Below the pieces are notes generated by a model. It did no database searches. It was not told the origin of the DNA and was given only the letters and a program-made list of their open reading frames with translations. Positions 49,616 through 59,547 of a DNA stretch of 64,000 nt are shown here, piece by piece. Position 1 is the stretch's first letter; each line of letters opens with the position of its first letter. Made by a program: the position numbers and the translations under genes. This DNA is from CALAED01 sp036378315 (GTDB lineage Bacteria > Actinomycetota > Actinomycetes > Streptosporangiales > Streptosporangiaceae): NCBI GenBank assembly GCA_036378315.1, contig DASUWU010000078.1:1-64000 (forward strand). Reading direction: 5' to 3'.

Positions 49616-51034
49616 GTGAGCACGCCACGGCCCGGAGCGGTGACACCTGACTTGACCATCGGTGTCGTCGGCCCGCACGACCTCGTCGAACGGGTCATGC
49701 TCATGGGCCATGGCCCCACCCCCATACCGAGCCGCCTGGTCGCCGCCGCCTACCGGGACGAGCAGGAGGCCGCCGACAAGGTCGTACGGCTGGGTTCGGG
49801 GGTGGACGTCTGCCTGTTCGCCAGCCCGGTCCCGTACGACTTCGCGCGCAAGGCCGGCGTGCTCACCATGCCGGCGACGTTCGTGCCGCTCAACGGCGCG
49901 GCGCTGCAGGGCGCGCTGCTGCGCGCCGCGCTCGACGCCAGGTTCGACCCGGCCAAGGTCAGCATCGACGTGCTGGGCCGCGCCGAGGTGGAGGAGGCCT
50001 ACAACGAGATCAACCTCGGCACCGAGCACGTCCACCTGCGCGAGGAGGCCGCGGGTCCCGGCACGCTCGCCGCGTTCCACGAGCGGTTGTGGCGGCGCGG
50101 CACCACCACCGTCGCGATGACCTGCGTCCACGCGACGGCCGAACGGCTCGAGATGGCCGGGGTGCCGACGATCAGGGTGCGCCCGACGGGCGCGGCCATC
50201 AGATCCGCGCTGCAGACGGCGGCGCTGCTCGGCGCCCATCACCGGCTCGAGGAATCCCAGCTCGTCGTGGTGCTGGTCGACGTGCCGACGCTGCGCGAGA
50301 CCCCGCGCCGGGTCACCCCGCGCTACTGGCGGGACGAGCTCAAGCTCGCCCTGCACCGGGTGCTGCTGCAGGACGCGCACCGGATGAACGCCTCCGTCTG
50401 GCCGCTCGACGACCACAGCTACCTGGTCACCGCCACCCGCGGCTCGGTGGCCGGCGTCACCGACGGGTTCCGCACCCCGCCGTTCGTGGAACGGGTCCGC
50501 GACGAGCTGGGTCTGGCCATCGAGGTCGGCATCGGCATGGGCCGTACCGCGCAGGAGGCCGAGACGCACGCCCGCGCGGCGCTCGCCAGGTCGCAGTCGT
50601 CCCAGCGGGCGACCGGCTTCGCGCTCGACCGCGAGGGCCGGGCCCTGGTGCCGGCGCCGCGCACCCCGCCGCGCACCGGGCAGCAGGCCAAGCCCAAGGG
50701 CCTTGAGATCCTGGCCAGGCTGGCGGACAAGCTCGGCGACCAGCACGACGCGACCGCCGGGCCGGCCGGGAACTCGGGCTCGGCGGCGGCGAACGCGGGG
50801 GGCCGCGCCGCCGCGGCCCGCGCCGGCGGCGACAGCCAGCCGCTCATCGTGGACGCGGAGAACGCCGGCAAGATGCTCGGCGTGACCCCGCGCACCGCCC
50901 GCCGGCTGCTGCGCACGCTCGTCGAGGAAGGCCTGGCCTGGCCGCTGCCGCCCAACAGGACGCCGCAGCCGGGCCGGCCGCGCCAGCTCTACCGGCTCAT
51001 CGTCGAGAAGCTGGGGCCCAAGACCCCCGGCTGA
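49616..51034 (+). CDS. Regulator: sensor-like domain, degenerate GGDEF-like domain, C-terminal winged helix
   Basis: About 472 aa. GTG at 49616 has AGAGGA 6 nt upstream. Residues about 10-190 (LTIGVVGPHDLVERVMLMGH; DVCLFASPVPYDFARKAGVL) form alternating alpha/beta units like a ligand-sensor domain. Residues about 215-330 resemble a GGDEF/cyclase fold (LVVVLVDVPTLRETP and EVGIGMGRTAQEAETHARAA) but lack the GGDEF residues. After a Gly/Ala linker, the C-terminus is a helix-turn-helix (GKMLGVTPRTARRLLRTLVE). Probably a transcription factor; ligand and targets are unknown. Confidence 0.75.
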   Translation: MSTPRPGAVTPDLTIGVVGPHDLVERVMLMGHGPTPIPSRLVAAAYRDEQEAADKVVRLGSGVDVCLFASPVPYDFARKAGVLTMPATFVPLNGAALQGALLRAALDARFDPAKVSIDVLGRAEVEEAYNEINLGTEHVHLREEAAGPGTLAAFHERLWRRGTTTVAMTCVHATAERLEMAGVPTIRVRPTGAAIRSALQTAALLGAHHRLEESQLVVVLVDVPTLRETPRRVTPRYWRDELKLALHRVLLQDAHRMNASVWPLDDHSYLVTATRGSVAGVTDGFRTPPFVERVRDELGLAIEVGIGMGRTAQEAETHARAALARSQSSQRATGFALDREGRALVPAPRTPPRTGQQAKPKGLEILARLADKLGDQHDATAGPAGNSGSAAANAGGRAAAARAGGDSQPLIVDAENAGKMLGVTPRTARRLLRTLVEEGLAWPLPPNRTPQPGRPRQLYRLIVEKLGPKTPG

Positions 51035-51180
51035 CGTCCATCCGGGTCGCTCCTGCCACGGGTGCCGCTTCCGAATCGTTCGCGGGCCGGCGATCTCTGC
51101 CAACCCGGGCGCCCCATCAGGCGTCTTGACGTGTACGTGGCCTCATCTTTGGGAGGCTGCCCGCATTTTCGGGAGGCCCC

Positions 51181-52854
51181 GTGGCAGGGGACTGGCAGGT
51201 TCCCGGATATCGAAAGATCCGGGATCTGGGGGAGGGTTCTGCCGGACGGGTCGTGCTGGCCGTCCATACCGCCACGGAAACCCCCGTGGCGATCAAGTAC
51301 CTGTCCGAGCAGTTGCTGGCGGACGAGGAGTTCTTGACGCGGTTCCGGCGGGAGGCCCGGTTGCTGGCCGGGCTGCGCGACCCGAACCTGGTGCGTTTCC
51401 ACGAGTATGTCGAGTCGGTCGGCAGGGACGTGGCCCCAGGTGATCCGCCGCGCGGCGCGGCCATCGTCATGGAGCTGGTGGACGGGGTCAGCCTGGCCAG
51501 GCTGATCAAGGCCGAGGGGCCGACCGGGCCCGAGGCGGCCCTCACGGTGTTGAAGGGGTCGCTGCTGGGGCTGGCGGCCGCCCACTCGGTCGGCGTCGTC
51601 CACCGCGACTACAAGCCGGGCAACATCCTGGTGCGCGGGGACGGGGTCAGCAAGCTCGCCGACTTCGGCATCGCGGTGCGCGCGGGGGAGAACGTGCCGG
51701 CCGCCGGCAGCCCGGCGTACATGCCGCCCGAGCAGTGGTCGGGGCGGCCGGTCACGCCTGCCAGCGACGTGTACGCGGCGACGGCGGTGTTCTTCGAGTG
51801 CCTGACCGGCCTGCGCCCGTTCCGCGGCCGTACCCTCCCGCAGCTCGCGCTGGCGCACCGCACCGCGCCGGTGCCGCTGGAGGAGGTGCCGGAGGCGCTG
51901 CGCGGCCTCGTGACCCGCGGCATGGCCAAGGCCGCGCACGACCGGCCGCAGTCGGCGATGGCGTTCCTGGAGGAGCTGGAGACGACCGCGCTGGCCGCCT
52001 ACGGTCCCGACTGGGAGCGCCGCGGCCGCGACCGGCTGGCCGAGCTGGCCGCGTTGCTCGCCGTGCTGTTCCCGCTGGCGGAAGGTGTCGCGACCGACGG
52101 CTCGGCGGTGGCGGAGACCGTGCTCGGCGCGACCGCCGTCGGCGGGGCGGCGGGCGCGGGCGCGGCGGGCGGCCGGTTCAGCCGCCGCTTCGCCTACCTG
52201 GCGGCGGCGGTCACCGCGCTGGTGGTGCTCGGCAGCGGCAGCGTCATCGCCTACACGATCAGCGGCAGCGACAGCGCGGGCGGCAAGCCGTCGGCGGCGG
52301 GCTCCAGCCCGGCGGCGGGCGGCGCCGGCCCGTCGGCTGACCCGAGCGCCGTGCCGTCCGGCGACCCGAGCGCCGATCCCTCGTCGCCGGGCGCCTCCCC
52401 GACCACCACGCCGCCCACGACGCCCCCGCCCGCGGGGCCGGGCGGCGTCGGGGCCGCCGGCGGCGCCACCCCGCTCGACGGGGTCGTCACGCTGCCGCCC
52501 GTGGTCACGATCCCTGGTGGCTCGTCGAGCTCCATCCCGAAGCCGCCACCACCCCCGCCACCAACGCGGGTCACCGGCATCACGATCGCGCGCTGGACGA
52601 ACGACGGGAACGGCAGCGGCGTCGGCCTCATCCAGGTGAAGACGAGCGGCACCGGTCCAGTCACGATCTCGGTGTCGTACGCGGCGGGCGAGGGGTCGGA
52701 CGGCGCGGAGTCATTCGCCGAATCGGGCGCGACCTCGTACTCGATCGATGTCAAGCACGCGTTCACGACCCAATGCGCGTCGCCGTGGTCGATTACGGCG
52801 TCCGCCGACGGCGTGAGCGACACTGCAAGCACGGACGGGCAGTTCTGCGAATGA
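51181..52854 (+). CDS. Membrane Ser/Thr protein kinase (PknB-type) with extracellular beta domain
   Basis: 557 aa. Kinase domain 1-275: glycine loop LGEGSAGRVVLAV, catalytic K39 in VAIK, VVHRDYKPGNILV and LADFGIA, and activation-segment end GSPAYMPPEQW. Tyr replaces the usual residue in HRDxKPxN, shared with the second kinase here. One TM helix lies near 340-362 (YLAAAVTALVVLGSGSVIAYT). A Pro/Ser linker and about 100 external residues with an Ig-like pattern (TRVTGITIARWTNDGNGSGV) follow. GTG start at 51181. Confidence 0.93.
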   Translation: MAGDWQVPGYRKIRDLGEGSAGRVVLAVHTATETPVAIKYLSEQLLADEEFLTRFRREARLLAGLRDPNLVRFHEYVESVGRDVAPGDPPRGAAIVMELVDGVSLARLIKAEGPTGPEAALTVLKGSLLGLAAAHSVGVVHRDYKPGNILVRGDGVSKLADFGIAVRAGENVPAAGSPAYMPPEQWSGRPVTPASDVYAATAVFFECLTGLRPFRGRTLPQLALAHRTAPVPLEEVPEALRGLVTRGMAKAAHDRPQSAMAFLEELETTALAAYGPDWERRGRDRLAELAALLAVLFPLAEGVATDGSAVAETVLGATAVGGAAGAGAAGGRFSRRFAYLAAAVTALVVLGSGSVIAYTISGSDSAGGKPSAAGSSPAAGGAGPSADPSAVPSGDPSADPSSPGASPTTTPPTTPPPAGPGGVGAAGGATPLDGVVTLPPVVTIPGGSSSSIPKPPPPPPPTRVTGITIARWTNDGNGSGVGLIQVKTSGTGPVTISVSYAAGEGSDGAESFAESGATSYSIDVKHAFTTQCASPWSITASADGVSDTASTDGQFCE

Positions 52855-52872
52855 AGGCGGGGCGAGGACGGG

Positions 52873-53439
52873 GTGAACGGCATGGGGGGCGGCGGGGGAC
52901 CTGAGGCCGGGGGCGCGGGCCCCGGCGGGGATGACATTTCGGTGCGGTTCGGGCCTGGCGTCACGCCGGAGGACACCGATGAGCTGGTCAGGACGTGGCG
53001 GGCCGGCCAGGGGCAGCGCCCGCGCCGGCGGCGCGGCCGGGCGCGCGGCGCCATCAGCGCCCTCGTGACGGTCGCTGTCGTGGCGGGGGTGCTGCTGTGG
53101 CTGCTGCTGCGCGGGCAGGGCTCCGGGCTCGAGGTGACCGGGCTCAAGGTGCGCGCGCCGCAGGCCACGCAGCACTGCGACACGACGGTGGACGTCGACG
53201 GCGTGCTGACCACGAACGGTAAGAGCGGCCAGGTCTCCTACCGGTGGCTGCGCAGCGACGGAAACGAGTCGGGCGTCCTTTCGGCGAGCGTCGAAAAAGG
53301 GCGGCACGAGGTGACGTTGCCATTGCATTGGACGGTCACTGGCCAGGGAAAACTACACGCGGTCGCCACTCTGGAACTGCTGTCGCCCGGTGCCCAGCGG
53401 CGGGCGTCCGCGGCGTTCGATTATCTGTGCCGGCAATGA
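52873..53439 (+). CDS. Small membrane protein with Ig-like external domain, kinase partner
   Basis: 188 aa. A Gly-rich N-terminus leads to a basic stretch (RPRRRRGRARG) and one TM helix (AISALVTVAVVAGVLLWLLL, about 58-78). The external part has an Ig-like beta pattern with LEVTGLKVRAPQATQHCDTT and SYRWLRSDGNESGVLSASV and two cysteines. It begins 18 nt after the first kinase and resembles that kinase's external domain in architecture, so it may be its signalling partner. No known function. Confidence 0.7.
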   Translation: MNGMGGGGGPEAGGAGPGGDDISVRFGPGVTPEDTDELVRTWRAGQGQRPRRRRGRARGAISALVTVAVVAGVLLWLLLRGQGSGLEVTGLKVRAPQATQHCDTTVDVDGVLTTNGKSGQVSYRWLRSDGNESGVLSASVEKGRHEVTLPLHWTVTGQGKLHAVATLELLSPGAQRRASAAFDYLCRQ

Positions 53440-53573
53440 CCGGAACCGGCCAACGGGCCAACGGGGAGTATTTCCCTACGCTAGCGGCATGATGCGCCGG
53501 GCTTTCCGCGCCGTACCATCGAAGTGGCCGCGATTATTCGCAGCCACGCACGGGGCGGGGAAAGGAATGCGGC

Positions 53574-55130
<1,557 letters not shown>

Positions 55131-55140
55131 CCACGAAGCC

Positions 55141-55210
55141 CGGCAAGCCCCGGTAAGGCCCGGTGAGCCCAAGTGAGCGCAGGTAAGCGCAGGTGAGCCG
55201 GGTGGGTCCG
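55141..55210. repeat. Seven-copy 10-nt tandem repeat in an intergenic gap
   Basis: In exact 10-nt register the units are CGGCAAGCCC, CGGTAAGGCC, CGGTGAGCCC, AAGTGAGCGC, AGGTAAGCGC, AGGTGAGCCG and GGTGGGTCCG. It starts 10 nt after the kinase stop and ends 55 nt before the EamA start. It is non-coding, and its unit length is not a multiple of three, unlike the repeats inside genes. Confidence 0.85.
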
Positions 55211-55265
55211 ATAAGCCGGGAAAGCATTTCCAAAATGTCGGACCCCTGGCCTAGTGTCAGGAGTC

Positions 55266-56270
55266 ATGAGCCCCTCGACTCCTGGCACCAGGCCGGCGAC
55301 TCCCCTCGTCTGGACGGCCCTCGGCGTGGTCTACGTCGTGTGGGGGTCCACCTACCTCGGCATCCGCGTCGTCGTCGAGACGATGCCGCCGCTGCTGTCC
55401 GGCGCGCTCCGGTTCACCACGGCGGGCGTCCTGCTCGCCGCCGTGCTCGTGCTGCGCTACGGCACCGGCGTGCTCAGGGTGCCGCCGCGCGCCATCGGCG
55501 CCGCCGCGGTCGCCGGCGTCCTGCTGCTGACGTTCGGCAACGGCATGGTGAGCGTCGCCGAGCAGCACATCTCGTCGGGCCTCGCCGCCCTGCTCGTCGC
55601 GTCGGTCCCGCTGTGGCTCGTGGTGTTCCGGCTGATGGCCGGCGACCGGCCGCCGTGGTCCACGATCGCCGGGGTCGCGATCGGGTTCGGCGGCCTGGCG
55701 CTGCTGTCGCTGACCCGTGGCGGGTCGGCGACGGGCAGCGTCTTCGGCATCGTCGTCATCATGCTGGCCGCCGCTTCGTGGGCCACCGGTTCGTTCATGT
55801 CCGGGCGGCTGCCCATGCCGGGCAACCCGTACGTCGCCTCGGTGTACGAGATGATCGCCGGCGGTCTCGCGCTCGCCGTCCTCGGCCTCGCCAAGGGTGA
55901 GACGCTCCACATCGGGGCGTACGCCACCCGCTCCTGGGTGGCGCTCGGCTACCTCGTCACGTTCGGCTCGCTGCTGGCCTTCACCTCCTACGTCTGGCTG
56001 CTCGGCAACGCGCCGATCTCGCTGGTCGGCACGTACGCGTACGTCAACCCGACGGTGGCCGTCCTGCTCGGCGCCGCGATCCTCGGCGAGCGGGTGACCT
56101 GGGCGACGCTGGTGGGCGGGGCCGTCATCCTCGTCGGGGTCGGCCTCGTGGTCTCCACCGAACGCCGCGGCCGGCCGCCGGCCGTCCCAGAATCCGCGGC
56201 AGGCGGCGAGCCGGCCGGCTCAGCCGGCTCGACCGGCTCGGTCAGGTCCGGGAGCGGAACGCCGCGGTGA
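55266..56270 (+). CDS. EamA-type (DMT superfamily) transporter
   Basis: 334 aa with ten predicted helices in two EamA halves. The first starts VWTALGVVYVVWGSTYLGIR; the second ends GTYAYVNPTVAVLLGAAILG, then ERVTWATLVGGAVILVGVGL. Likely a metabolite exporter; substrate unknown. ATG at 55266 follows AGGAG closely; GTG 55254 is an alternative. The last 30 residues are a Ser/Gly-rich tail (GSAGSTGSVRSGSG), and the 3' end overlaps the convergent aminotransferase gene by 29 nt. Confidence 0.88.
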   Translation: MSPSTPGTRPATPLVWTALGVVYVVWGSTYLGIRVVVETMPPLLSGALRFTTAGVLLAAVLVLRYGTGVLRVPPRAIGAAAVAGVLLLTFGNGMVSVAEQHISSGLAALLVASVPLWLVVFRLMAGDRPPWSTIAGVAIGFGGLALLSLTRGGSATGSVFGIVVIMLAAASWATGSFMSGRLPMPGNPYVASVYEMIAGGLALAVLGLAKGETLHIGAYATRSWVALGYLVTFGSLLAFTSYVWLLGNAPISLVGTYAYVNPTVAVLLGAAILGERVTWATLVGGAVILVGVGLVVSTERRGRPPAVPESAAGGEPAGSAGSTGSVRSGSGTPR

Positions 56271-57321
56271 CCGCGAGCAGGGCGTCGTTCTCCTCGGCCA
56301 CGCCGATGGAGACGCGGGCGCCCTCGCCGGCGAACGGCCGCACGCTCACCCCCGCGGCGTCGCACGCGGCGGAGAAGTCCATCGTGTCGTCGCCGAGCCG
56401 CAGCCACACGAAGTTCGCCTCGGTCGGCGGCACCGACCAGCCCTGGGCGAGCAGCGCGGCCCGCACCCGGTCGCGCTCCTTGACCGTCCGCTCGACGCGT
56501 TCGAACAGCTCGTCCTCGGCGCCCAGCGCGGCGATCGCCGCGGCCTGCGCGACGGCGTTCACGCTGAACGGCAGGAACGTCTTGCGCACCGCCTCGGCGA
56601 CCACGGGATGCGCCACCATGAACCCGACGCGCATGCCGGCCAGGCCGTAGGCCTTGGAGAACGTCCGCAGCACGGCGAGGTTGGGCCGGCCAGGCAGCAG
56701 GTCGAGGCCGTCGGGCACGTCGTCGTCGCGGACGTACTCGCGGTAGGCCTCGTCGAGCACGACCAGGCAGTCGGCCGGCACCCGGTCGAGGAACGCCTCG
56801 AGCTCGCGGCGGCCGACGACGGTGCCGGTCGGGTTGTTGGGGTTGCACACGAAGATCAGCCGTGTGTTCTCGGTGATCGCGCCGGCCATCGCGTCGAGGT
56901 CGTGCCGTTCGCCGGCCAGCGGCACCCGCACGGACGTGGTGCCGGCCAGGTCGGCGAGCAGCGGATAGGCCTCGAACGAGCGCCAGGCGTAGATCACCTC
57001 GGCGCCGGGGTCGCCGACCGCCTCCAGCAGCATCTGGGTGACCCCGACCGAGCCGTTGCCGACCGCGATGTGCTCGGCCGGGACGCCGTGCCGGGCGGCG
57101 ATGGCGTCGACGAGCGCGGTGCAGGCGTTGTCGGGATAGCGGTTGACGTGGCGGCCCGCCTCGGCGATCGCCGCCACCACGGACGGCAGCGGGTCGAACG
57201 GCGACTCGTTGGACGACATCTTGTACGACCTGCCTTCGGGCGACTGCACGGTCTTGCCCGGCCGGTAGGCCACGAACCTGTCGAGAACGGAGCGGAAACG
57301 TGGGGTGGTGTCTTCGGGCAC
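56242..57321 (-). CDS. hisC: Histidinol-phosphate/aromatic aminotransferase (HisC family)
   Basis: 359 aa class I/II PLP aminotransferase. Seen: KMSSNESPFDPLPSV at the N-terminus, VCNPNNPTGTVVGR, the PLP-contact Asp/Tyr in VVLDEAYREYV and the Schiff-base Lys in LRTFSKAYGLAGMRVGFMV. Because it is outside a his operon, it may be an aromatic amino acid (phenylalanine) transaminase rather than the histidine enzyme. GTG at 57321 has GGGGAGG 6 nt upstream. Confidence 0.88.
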   Translation of the reverse strand: MPEDTTPRFRSVLDRFVAYRPGKTVQSPEGRSYKMSSNESPFDPLPSVVAAIAEAGRHVNRYPDNACTALVDAIAARHGVPAEHIAVGNGSVGVTQMLLEAVGDPGAEVIYAWRSFEAYPLLADLAGTTSVRVPLAGERHDLDAMAGAITENTRLIFVCNPNNPTGTVVGRRELEAFLDRVPADCLVVLDEAYREYVRDDDVPDGLDLLPGRPNLAVLRTFSKAYGLAGMRVGFMVAHPVVAEAVRKTFLPFSVNAVAQAAAIAALGAEDELFERVERTVKERDRVRAALLAQGWSVPPTEANFVWLRLGDDTMDFSAACDAAGVSVRPFAGEGARVSIGVAEENDALLAVTAAFRSRT

Positions 57322-57377
57322 CGTCGCCTCCCCGCGGTACGGCTGCTGATCCTTTAACCTTACGACCCGCGACGCCG

Positions 57378-58085
57378 TCACCCGGCGCGCTCGGCGCGCC
57401 AGACGAGGGCGGCGGAGAACGGGACGCCGCGGAAGCGTCCCCACTTGGGCTTGACGGCGAGCCAGCGGTCGTCGACCACGGCCTCGCGGAACTCGGCCAG
57501 CGCCCAGCCGGCCTCGAGACCGGCCATGACGTGGTCGCTCAGCAGGTGGACGTGGGTGGTGATCGCCACCGGCTCGCCGGTGCCCGAGGTGAAGTGGGTC
57601 GGCATGCCGGAGGCCATGATGAAGTGCGGGTGGTAGGCGACCAGCACCAGGTGCGCGCCGGGGGCGGCGAGCCGGGCCGCCTCGCGGTACAGCGGCCGGA
57701 CGTCCGGCAGGTGCTCGTCCATCAGGCAGGCGACTATGAGGTCGTACGCCCCGGCCGCCAGCCCGGTGCCGGTGGCGTCGGCCTCGACCAGCCGGTCGTA
57801 CACCCCGCGGGAGCGGGCCTTGGCGAGCATCTCGGGGGTGAGGTCGACCCCGTCGATCGCGGCGACCCCCTGCCGGCGCAGCCACGCGCCCGTCCGCCCG
57901 GTGCCGCAGCCCAGGTCGGCGGCCCGCCGCACGCCGCGCCAGTTCGGCACGGTGAGCTCGTCGAGCAGCGCGATGTCCATCACGTCCTGGACGGTCCGCT
58001 CGTACGTGGCGACCCACTCGCCGTAGCCGGTCCGTACGTCCACGGTCCGGTAACCCCGGGTGTCGAAGTCCGAAAAGCGCGGCAT
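57378..58085 (-). CDS. Class I SAM-dependent methyltransferase
   Basis: 235 aa. Motif I AADLGCGTGRTGAWLRRQGV near residue 55-73, the acidic loop IDGVDLTPEMLAKARSRGVY, motif II/III YDLIVACLMDEHLPD and PGAHLVLVAYHPHF. The latter parts contain many His residues. The substrate is unknown. It lies 56 nt upstream of the aminotransferase gene on the same strand, so the two may be co-transcribed. Confidence 0.85.
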   Translation of the reverse strand: MPRFSDFDTRGYRTVDVRTGYGEWVATYERTVQDVMDIALLDELTVPNWRGVRRAADLGCGTGRTGAWLRRQGVAAIDGVDLTPEMLAKARSRGVYDRLVEADATGTGLAAGAYDLIVACLMDEHLPDVRPLYREAARLAAPGAHLVLVAYHPHFIMASGMPTHFTSGTGEPVAITTHVHLLSDHVMAGLEAGWALAEFREAVVDDRWLAVKPKWGRFRGVPFSAALVWRAERAG

Positions 58086-58154
58086 GTGACCTGATTATCC
58101 GGTCAACCCGGAATCCGGGCCATCCGTTTTGCTCCGGGCTCGCCCCACTCCTCT

Positions 58155-58535
58155 TCAGTCCTCGTTGGGCTCGGGGATGACGAGGTCGAGCAGCCAGCTC
58201 ACCAGGCCGATGATGATCGCCCCCCAGAACGCCGCCCAGAAGCCGGAGACCTCGAACGGCAGGTCGAGCCTGCCGGCGACCCAGCCCGCCAACTCGAGCA
58301 ACAGGGCGTTCACCACGAGCGCGAACAGCCCGAGGGTGAGGACGTAGAAGGCACAGCCGATCGTCTTGATGATCGGCTTGAGGAACGCGTTGATGACGCC
58401 GACGATGACGGCGACGGCGAGCAGGGTGCCGACTCGCTTCGCCGTGGTGTCGGCGGTCACCTCCAGTCCGCTGACGAGCACGGTGGCCACCCACAACGCG
58501 GCCGCCGTAATGACCACTTTGATCAAGATTTTCAC
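58155..58535 (-). CDS. YvlD-type small membrane protein (phage-holin 4_2 family)
   Basis: 126 aa with about four hydrophobic segments. Conserved pattern: VIVGVINAFLKPIIKTIGCA, then FYVLTLGLFALVVNALLLEL and a final FWGAIIIGLVSWLLDLV. The family name mentions holins, but these proteins are chromosomal membrane proteins of unclear role, and nothing else here suggests a prophage. Confidence 0.88.
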   Translation of the reverse strand: MKILIKVVITAAALWVATVLVSGLEVTADTTAKRVGTLLAVAVIVGVINAFLKPIIKTIGCAFYVLTLGLFALVVNALLLELAGWVAGRLDLPFEVSGFWAAFWGAIIIGLVSWLLDLVIPEPNED

Positions 58536-58715
58536 CGATCCAGCCTGCCACGATCATCCGCTCGCCCGCGACCCCGATGCGCGCGGTCCGCCGGCTCCCG
58601 CTCCGGCCCCCGCTCGGCGCTCACCTGGCCCGACGCCGCGAAGAGCGTGATCGCGGGTAGGGGACTTACTCGTGGGTCGCCCGTAAAGTGAAGTGCATAG
58701 TCCCAGGGAGGCCGA

Positions 58716-59384
58716 GTGCTCGCTACGTTTCTGGACAGGGTGATCGCGCCGCTGCTGCGGCTGCTGCTGCGCCCTCGGCTGGACGGCCGGGACAACGTCC
58801 CAGGCGATGGCCCGCTGATCGTGGCCAGCAACCACCTGTCGTTCATCGACAGCTTCATCATCCCGCTGGTGCTGCCCCGCCACGTCACCTTCATCGCCAA
58901 GGCGGAGTACTTCGAGGCCAGGGGGCTCAAGGGCGCCTTCGTCCGCTGGTTCCTGACCTCGCTCGGCCACGTCCCGGTCCAGCGCGGCGCCCAGCGCGGC
59001 GCCATGGGCGCGCTCGAGCAGGCGCTCGACGTGCTGGACAGTGGCGGCGCGTTCGGCATCTACCCCGAAGGCACCAGGTCCAAGGACGGGCGGCTCTACC
59101 GCGGCCGCACCGGCATCGGCTGGCTGGTGCTCGAGTCGGGTGCGCAGGTGCTGCCGCTCGGCATCAGCGGCACCGACCGCATGCAGCCGATCGGCGCCAA
59201 GCTGCCGCGCATCCGCCCGCGCCCGACGGTACGGATCGGCAAGCCGATGGACTTCACCCAGTACGGCGACCTTCCACCCGCCCGTGCCCGCCGGGCGATC
59301 ACCGACGACGTCGTCTCCGCGATCAGGGAATTGTCCGGCCAGGAGTACGCGGGCGTCTACAACGACCGCGCCGACGCCGGCTGA
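58716..59384 (+). CDS. 1-acylglycerol-3-phosphate acyltransferase (PlsC family)
   Basis: 222 aa. Acylates lysophosphatidate to phosphatidate. Motif I is present as SNHLSFIDSF (H-x4-D), motif II/III as FGIYPEGTRSKDGRLYRGRTG, and motif IV as VLPLGISGTDRM. A short N-terminal amphipathic segment (VLATFLDRVIAPLLRLLLRP) should associate with the membrane. GTG at 58716 is used. It is divergent from the YvlD-type gene. Confidence 0.9.
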   Translation: MLATFLDRVIAPLLRLLLRPRLDGRDNVPGDGPLIVASNHLSFIDSFIIPLVLPRHVTFIAKAEYFEARGLKGAFVRWFLTSLGHVPVQRGAQRGAMGALEQALDVLDSGGAFGIYPEGTRSKDGRLYRGRTGIGWLVLESGAQVLPLGISGTDRMQPIGAKLPRIRPRPTVRIGKPMDFTQYGDLPPARARRAITDDVVSAIRELSGQEYAGVYNDRADAG

Positions 59385-59547
59385 CATCCGTGAGGCGTCG
59401 GCGAATTTCAGCCGCATAACTCGCCGGCGTGGCTTCGACGATGCGTTCGGCCAGCGCGGGAAGCAGAAAATCTCAACACCTGACCAGTCCTGTCCAGTCG
59501 TGTCATGCTGGTCGAAGAAGGCCGATCCAAAGCCAGGAGGATCATCT

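Noticed and set aside
58155..58535. Holin-family protein as evidence for a prophage
   Set aside because: The protein belongs to the chromosomal YvlD-type group, and all neighbours are ordinary metabolic genes.
59482..59513. GACCAG/CTGGTC inverted repeat before the WXG-like gene as operator or att site
   Set aside because: Only 6-bp arms with a 20-nt spacer in GC-rich DNA; too likely by chance.
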